Shown one piece after another: positions 6,235-9,599 of a DNA stretch of 9,599 nt (within the stretch, counting starts at the first letter, position 1; each line of letters begins with the position of its first letter). This DNA comes from an uncultured Oscillibacter sp. (GTDB lineage Bacteria; Bacillota; Clostridia; Oscillospirales; Oscillospiraceae). Below the pieces are notes generated by a model that had not been told where the DNA came from, did no database searches, and saw only the letters and a program-made list of their open reading frames with translations. Made by a program: the position numbers and the translations under genes. The stretch spans positions 1 to 9,599 of the forward strand of contig URKI01000065.1 in assembly GCA_900548505.1 (NCBI GenBank), given 5' to 3'.

Positions 6235-7185
6235 TCAGTCCTGCTCCGTGCCCAGCACCCCGCCGTAAAGGACGGCATCTTCCCCCTGGAACAGCATCCG
6301 GCTGCCCGAGAGGCTGCAGCGCTCCACGCCGATCCGGGAGGCATGGAACATGGGGACGGCCTCCTGCTTTTGTCCAAGACGGCCTCCCTGGCGGGTGAAG
6401 CAATAGAATTTACTGCTCTTCTGGAATCCGCTTTGGAATAGGAACTGATCGCCGGAAGCGGACACAGCGAAAGCCTCGCTTCCCTCCATCGGAACATCCA
6501 GCACCAGGTCCTCCCGAAAGTCCGTCCGCACCAGCCGGAACTCGTCGTAATAATAGAACCATAGATTTTCCCTCTCATCCAGACTGATGGCATAGCAGTC
6601 ATAGATGGGATATCTTTCATTCTTCCAAAGGGGGATTCCCTCCGGTGTCCATGCAATCAGCCCGCTGGCCCCCAGGGGCTCCTCCCAGTCATTGCTGCCA
6701 AATATTCCCTCGTCAAAGTAGCCGGTGACGATGATGCCGTCTGCCTTGACCACGCAGTTCTGGATGCCGTCCCCCAGGCAGAAGCGGGACAGGATGGCTC
6801 CGTCCCTGCTGATGACCCAGGCATTTTGGTCGGGGCCGCTCTCCCGCCAGGCGCTTCTGGCCCCCAGCAGCAGGAAGTGCTCTCCTATGGGCCGCAAAAA
6901 ATGAAACTGGAATTTCAAAAGCCCCAGGGGAAAGAGGTTGGTTTCCAGCACCCGCTGCTCCGTCCAATTCACCCGGATCTCAGCGACCGTATAGACCGCA
7001 GGTGTCTTGAACCAATCCTCACTTTGCCGCCCGGAAGGCTGCTCCAGGAGAAGATAGACATTCCCGTCCCGCCCCACGGAAAAATCCGTCACTGCTGCGT
7101 CCTCCAGATGGTTTTCTCCACGCAGCCGGTCCAGATCGATGATGGAAAACAGAGGCAGCTGTTTCGTTTTCAGATTTTTTTGCAT
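6235..7185 (-). CDS. Propeller-like protein of unknown function, 316 residues
   Basis: No enzymatic motif is visible. The sequence is almost all predicted short beta strands separated by turns with repeated Asp-Gly/Asn elements: GRDGNVYLLLE (38-48), SRDGAILSRF (126-135), KADGIIVTGYF (147-157), DERENLWFYYYDEF (203-216) and SASGDQFLFQSG (242-253). This repeat of about 40-50 residues suggests a beta-propeller scaffold. The blocks GYFDEGIFGSNDW (155-167), GASGLIAW (172-179) and LWFYYYDEF are the most distinctive, and I have the impression of similar blocks in uncharacterised bacterial proteins. There is no signal peptide, so it is probably cytosolic. The ATG at 7185 follows GAGGAATAAACG. It is the first gene of the apparent operon with the 165-residue protein and rtcB, preceded by a leader carrying an intrinsic terminator. 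Confidence 0.85.
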   Translation of the reverse strand: MQKNLKTKQLPLFSIIDLDRLRGENHLEDAAVTDFSVGRDGNVYLLLEQPSGRQSEDWFKTPAVYTVAEIRVNWTEQRVLETNLFPLGLLKFQFHFLRPIGEHFLLLGARSAWRESGPDQNAWVISRDGAILSRFCLGDGIQNCVVKADGIIVTGYFDEGIFGSNDWEEPLGASGLIAWTPEGIPLWKNERYPIYDCYAISLDERENLWFYYYDEFRLVRTDFREDLVLDVPMEGSEAFAVSASGDQFLFQSGFQKSSKFYCFTRQGGRLGQKQEAVPMFHASRIGVERCSLSGSRMLFQGEDAVLYGGVLGTEQD

Positions 7186-7270
7186 CGTTTATTCCTCATT
7201 CCTGCAAATTTTGCGGTTTTTCTCCGATCGGTCCTCCCTCACCCGGCCAGTATCCACGGAGGATGCGTCC

Positions 7271-7325
7271 AAAACAGAAAACGCCCTGCGGCGCGCTGTC
7301 TCTCGGACAGGCTGACGCAGGGCGT
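7271..7325 (-). terminator. Intrinsic terminator inside the leader of the propeller-rtcB operon
   Basis: On the minus strand a perfect 10-bp GC-rich stem, ACGCCCTGCG against CGCAGGGCGT (7325-7316 with 7290-7281), encloses an inner 5-bp stem CTGTC/GACAG with a 5-base loop. The rest is internal-loop sequence. A tract TTTTCTGTTTT (7281-7271) follows directly. There is no T tract on the plus-strand side, so it works leftward. It lies 86 bases before the ATG of the propeller-like gene and about 160 bases after the promoter at 7492-7520, with no convincing gene between. It is therefore either an attenuator or the end of a small RNA. Confidence 0.75.
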
Positions 7326-7348
7326 GAAACGGCGCGAAGAAAGTGCCG

Positions 7349-7378
7349 CATCTGCCTCCAGATGTGGTCTCCTCCACA
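7349..7378 (-). promoter_or_regulatory. Two adjoining hairpins with GGA-containing loops in the leader
   Basis: On the minus strand TGTGG-AGGAGA-CCACA (7378-7363) and CATCTG-GAGG-CAGATG (7364-7349) are adjacent hairpins sharing two bases, so they could stack. Both loops expose GGAG-type sequence. The second overlaps a possible ribosome site and ATG (GGAGGCAGATG). This could be a binding site for an RNA-binding protein, or part of a sensor upstream of the terminator at 7271-7325. It matches no riboswitch class that I know. Confidence 0.4.
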
Positions 7379-7491
7379 GACAAAATCCATTTTTTATAGA
7401 AAAACGAAGTTATCTTCAACTGATTCGTACGCATTTCCTAAAAATTTCCGATTCCATTGCACTTTTTATGCGCTGGCAGGGTCGTTTTCCT

Positions 7492-7520
7492 ATCATACCG
7501 AATTCCTCGCAAATTATCAA
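7492..7520 (-). promoter_or_regulatory. Sigma-A type promoter of the propeller-unknown-rtcB operon
   Basis: On the minus strand TTGATA (7520-7515) and TATGAT (7497-7492) are separated by exactly 17 bases, each one mismatch from the consensus hexamers. Transcription would begin near 7485, giving a leader of about 300 bases before the ATG at 7185. The bases from the -10 into the early transcript (7499-7476) closely resemble those at the complete ATPase promoter (4310-4290). Confidence 0.65.
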
Positions 7521-7595
7521 CCAAAACTTGCCTTTGCCGGTGCTCCTGCCATGTCTTAGGATCAAATGCAGCGAGATTCGATCAAAATTTCCTGC

Positions 7596-7624
7596 ATGAA
7601 GTCTTGCTTCTTTCCTGCTTTGCC
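7596..7624. repeat. Intergenic copy of the GCAAG/CTTGC direct-repeat block
   Basis: On the plus strand ATGAAGTCTTGC followed by TTCTTTCCTGCTTTGCC resembles 4334-4362 in front of the complete ATPase: about 24 of 28 aligned bases agree with one gap, by hand count. The two TGC-bearing units are again 11 bases apart (7604 and 7615). Here it lies about 80 bases upstream of the minus-strand -35 and about 100 upstream of the plus-strand one, too far for the geometry seen at the ATPases. It may be a relict or chance similarity. Confidence 0.35.
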
Positions 7625-7724
7625 CGCCTGGAGCGGTGGGATCGCTCTGCTCCTAACCCGATCGCTCCGCCGCAATGGGCTGCCCGTTCACCTCGTCCCG
7701 CTCCGGCTCGTGTTCGGAAACCAG

Positions 7725-7753
7725 TTGCCGGTCATAAGGCGCTATGGTATCAT
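7725..7753 (+). promoter_or_regulatory. Promoter of the CatA-like acetyltransferase gene
   Basis: TTGCCG (7725-7730) and TATCAT (7748-7753) are 17 bases apart, and the -10 is extended (TATGGTATCAT, 7743-7753). Transcription would start near 7760, giving a leader of about 50 bases before the ATG at 7811. The leader has no room for the translational-attenuation peptide found before some inducible cat genes. The stretch 7521-7724 between the two divergent promoters holds no convincing gene. It has two GATCAAA copies 20 bases apart (7560 and 7580), a weak 6-base inverted repeat ATGCAG/CTGCAT around them, and short GAGCG/CGCTC inverted repeats at 7631-7667, all of unproven meaning. Confidence 0.7.
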
Positions 7754-7810
7754 ATGGGTTACTGGCCGCGATCAACCGAACCGGATTTGACGAGCAGAAC
7801 GGAGAACCAT

Positions 7811-8428
7811 ATGAAAGAAATAGATCCAAAAAGCACCTCCCGAGCCCTGGCCTTTGCACTCTGGATGAAGGCTCCCATGCCCATGGTGACCCTGATGAAG
7901 ACGCTGGACGTGACGCCGCTGGTGCGTCTGAGCCGGAAGCGGAATCTGAAATTCAATATGCTCTTTTGCTGGTGCATCGGAACGGCGGCCGAGCAGACAG
8001 AGGAGTTCTATCTTCTCCCGGTGGGAGACAGGCTGATACGCTACGACCGTTTGGCAGTCAATACGGTGGTGACTACCCGCGATGGCGGCATCGCCACCTG
8101 TGACATTCCCGTTTCTGCGGATCTGGAGCAGTTCAACCGGGACTACCTGACGCTTACCAGTCAGGTCCATGAAAGCGGAGAGAGCTTTGAACTGGGCGAG
8201 GACTATATGGTCATCGGCACCTCCGCCCTGGCGGGGTATGAGATCGACGGTGCGGTGAACATCTACGCCGGATGCTATAATAACCCCTTCCTCATCTGGG
8301 GCAAGTACCGAAAGACGTGGCTGCGCGCCACGCTGCCGGTGTCCTTCCAGTTCCACCACACCCAGATGGACGGCATCCCGGCGGCAGAATTTTTGGAGCG
8401 GCTGCAGCGGAAAATCCGGCAGCTTTGA
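7811..8428 (+). CDS. CatA-like (chloramphenicol acetyltransferase family) O-acetyltransferase
   Basis: This 205-residue protein belongs to the chloramphenicol acetyltransferase fold, trimeric cytosolic enzymes that move acetyl from acetyl-CoA to a hydroxyl group. The catalytic signature is FHHTQMDG, with His183 as the general base and Asp187 as its structural partner. TSAL (137-140) aligns with the serine-bearing SALPW segment of classical enzymes, and the WGKY block (163-166) is also characteristic. It differs from classical CAT (about 215-220 residues): the start is shorter, WVRREHF-type sequence is missing, and the PW after SAL is replaced by AG, so the substrate pocket probably differs. 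Resistance to chloramphenicol should not be assumed. The ATG at 7811 is preceded by CGGAGAACCAT; the frame is open further upstream, but those residues lie before the promoter start. It is monocistronic, with its own promoter and terminator. Confidence 0.88.
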   Translation: MKEIDPKSTSRALAFALWMKAPMPMVTLMKTLDVTPLVRLSRKRNLKFNMLFCWCIGTAAEQTEEFYLLPVGDRLIRYDRLAVNTVVTTRDGGIATCDIPVSADLEQFNRDYLTLTSQVHESGESFELGEDYMVIGTSALAGYEIDGAVNIYAGCYNNPFLIWGKYRKTWLRATLPVSFQFHHTQMDGIPAAEFLERLQRKIRQL

Positions 8429-8499
8429 AGTTTTTCCTCCACTCCGGCGCTCCGTCAGCTGATCCCCTGCTTTCCCGGCGAACGGAATATAGACGCAAT

Positions 8500-8560
8500 T
8501 GTCCCATGCCGTATGGATTCTCTGAATTGATACGGCATGGGACATTTTCTATTTACTTTC
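8500..8560 (+). terminator. Intrinsic terminator of the acetyltransferase gene
   Basis: TGTCCCATGCCGTAT (8500-8514) pairs perfectly with ATACGGCATGGGACA (8530-8544). After one mismatch a further 5-bp stem (8516-8520 with 8524-8528, one G-T pair) closes a 3-base loop, giving about 20 paired positions. TTTTCTATTTACTTT follows. It lies 72 bases after the stop at 8428. The left flank has no T run for the minus strand, so it acts rightward and also separates this gene from the convergent TetR gene. Confidence 0.92.
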
Positions 8561-8619
8561 CATAAACGAAAATAACTGTTTGACACAGGCCCTTTCGGCG
8601 CAAGCATCCAGCACAGCGC

Positions 8620-9219
8620 TTATCCTTCGCCCCTTCCATCTCTGGGCCGTACGCAGGACTCGATGATATCGGCGATCATCTCCACCTCATCCGCACAGTC
8701 CTGCCGCAGCCACTCCTTGACGATGGCGATGATCCCCTCCACATAGTAGGCCATGTAATAGGGGCGGTGGGCAGTCGGGATCTCAAACCGCTCCAGAATG
8801 GGACCGAGAAGCTGCTGTTTCAGCTCTCCATACCGTGTATGAGCCTGCATGCTGCCCGGGTTTCGGAATGCCGCCCGGTAGACCTTTTTGTTGTCCCGGA
8901 TAAAGCGGAGGTAAGGAAGCAGATATTCCCGGGTGACCAGCACCAAGTCTTCCCGCTCCCGGCTGTCCATATCCCCCAGGATCTCCTCTTCCCGCTGGGG
9001 AAAGTAAGAGCGGAATCGCTGGTTGATCATCTCCAGCGTCTCTTCCACCAGATCGGCAATGGTCTCATAGTGCAGATAAAACGTGGAACGGTTCACACCG
9101 GCCAGGCGGCAGATCTCCTTCACCGTGATATATTCCAGGTCTTTCTCCTCCAGCAGGGCGATAAGTGCCTCATCCATCCGCAGCGCGGTATGGAAATATT
9201 TGCTTTCGGACTTGTTCAT
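8620..9219 (-). CDS. TetR/AcrR-family transcriptional regulator
   Basis: The 199-residue length is typical of the family. The N-terminal three-helix DNA-binding domain covers about residues 10-55, with the helix-turn-helix at 31-52: ITVKEICRLAGVNRSTFYLHYE, a near-consensus TetR signature. The C-terminal part is all helical. Its block YYMAYYVEGIIAIVKEWL (154-171) resembles the ligand/dimer domain of the DhaS-like subgroup, where the ligand is rarely predictable. The ATG at 9219 follows GAGGAGG seven bases upstream; a longer open reading upstream overlaps the preceding gene's end and lacks support. It begins 19 bases after the stop of the small membrane protein gene on the same strand, so the two are probably one transcript and that gene is the most likely co-regulated partner. 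It is convergent with the acetyltransferase gene. Confidence 0.94.
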   Translation of the reverse strand: MNKSESKYFHTALRMDEALIALLEEKDLEYITVKEICRLAGVNRSTFYLHYETIADLVEETLEMINQRFRSYFPQREEEILGDMDSREREDLVLVTREYLLPYLRFIRDNKKVYRAAFRNPGSMQAHTRYGELKQQLLGPILERFEIPTAHRPYYMAYYVEGIIAIVKEWLRQDCADEVEMIADIIESCVRPRDGRGEG

Positions 9220-9238
9220 CTGCCGCCCTCCTCTCGGT

Positions 9239-9597
9239 TTACTCTGCCGCTTCGCTGATCTCCCGGGCCAGCTGCATGATCTCAAAGGCATACTTTTCCT
9301 TGCCGGACCGCAGGAGCTTTTTGTAAATGGGGTAGTTCACGCCCACGCCGACGAGTCCCACAATCCCCAGCAGAATCCCGCCTCCTGTCATCAGGGCGCC
9401 GCCCCCTCCGATCACCTGCATAGAAAGGCACATTCCAAGGCCCAGGACCAGGGTCATCAAAACGCCGAAGCTGTAGGCAAAGATATTGGCGGGACCTTTC
9501 GCTTTCCGGTCCAGCTTTCTCAGGGCGAGGACCTTGGAGGTGTCCTTGGGGGCATATTCGTTGGCGATGGCTTCTCAAAAATTTTATCCGTGTTCAT
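9239..9597 (-). CDS. Small two-span membrane protein, unknown function, apparent one-base frameshift near the N-terminus
   Basis: Reading from the ATG at 9597 gives MNTDKIFE, then the frame breaks near 9574. In the next frame the sequence continues AIANEYAPKDTSKV and runs to the TAA at 9239. Adding one base (a G in the GAG-AAG run on the minus strand) yields one 119-residue protein, and 359 bases plus one is divisible by three. The restored protein has a charged N-terminal region (residues 1-36), two hydrophobic segments (about 39-63 and 67-92) joined by a glycine-rich turn, and an amphipathic charged C-terminus (YKKLLRSGKEKYAFEIMQLAREI). I do not know its function. A start as late as the TTG/ATG near 9460 would cut the first span and is unlikely. 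The ribosome site lies beyond the window. The break could be a contig-end sequencing error rather than a dead gene. Confidence 0.72.
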
Positions 9598-9599
9598 GG

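Noticed and set aside
7196..7390. Minus-strand ORF through the leader, including an ATG after GGAGG at about 7351
   Set aside because: It runs through the terminator hairpin, its translation is Arg/Pro/Gly-rich without protein-like patterns, and its ribosome site is buried in a hairpin. A leader peptide is possible but not supported.
7631..7667. GAGCG/CGCTC inverted repeats upstream of the acetyltransferase promoter as an inducible cat leader
   Set aside because: They lie upstream of the predicted promoter, so they are not in the transcript, and no leader peptide ORF is present between promoter and gene.
49..9599. tRNA, rRNA, CRISPR array, insertion sequence or integrase
   Set aside because: I found no cloverleaf, spaced-repeat array, transposase motif or terminal inverted repeats. 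The only transposon-related sequence is the Tn5 mosaic end of the sequencing adapter at 30-48.

Overview
The window looks like one end of a draft contig from a moderately GC-rich member of the Clostridia, probably a gut Oscillospiraceae/Lachnospiraceae-type organism. The support is strong AGGAGG-type ribosome binding sites, extended -10 promoters, intrinsic terminators and the protein families present. This is inference; no rRNA or other marker gene is here. Bases 1-48 are not biological: they match the P7 tail, an 8-base index and the Nextera read-2 transposase adapter, so real sequence begins at base 49.

Layout: (i) 49-4357, minus strand, is a cation-transport block. A complete MgtA-type P-type ATPase (1623-4277) is followed 16 bases later by an OmpR-type winged-helix protein with a shortened, degenerate receiver (1112-1606). 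After a duplicated/inverted 11-mer comes a 35-residue single-span membrane peptide ORF (910-1017), then a second MgtA-type ATPase (49-885) cut off by the adapter. (ii) 4402-7520, minus strand, is an apparent operon: a propeller-like protein of unknown function, a 165-residue unknown protein and an RtcB RNA ligase. A promoter and an intrinsic terminator sit in a leader of about 300 bases. (iii) 7725-8550, plus strand, is a single-gene unit for a CatA-like acetyltransferase with a good promoter and a long terminator hairpin. (iv) 8620-9597, minus strand, is a small two-span membrane protein, apparently frameshifted by one missing base near the end, followed by a TetR-family regulator.

How it may work together: both ATPase units have 11-base-period direct repeats built on GCAAG, and each pair ends exactly 33 bases before a -10-like hexamer. 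An 11-base direct-repeat operator is what OmpR/PhoB-type winged-helix proteins bind, and one is encoded between the two ATPases. The simplest model is an autoregulated cation-uptake module: orphan regulator, two P-type ATPases and a small membrane peptide, with no histidine kinase in view. The ATPase closest to the contig end and the peptide are visibly AT-richer than their neighbours, suggesting different ancestry. The RtcB operon is a second point of interest: it pairs an RNA ligase with two uncharacterised proteins behind what may be an attenuated leader.
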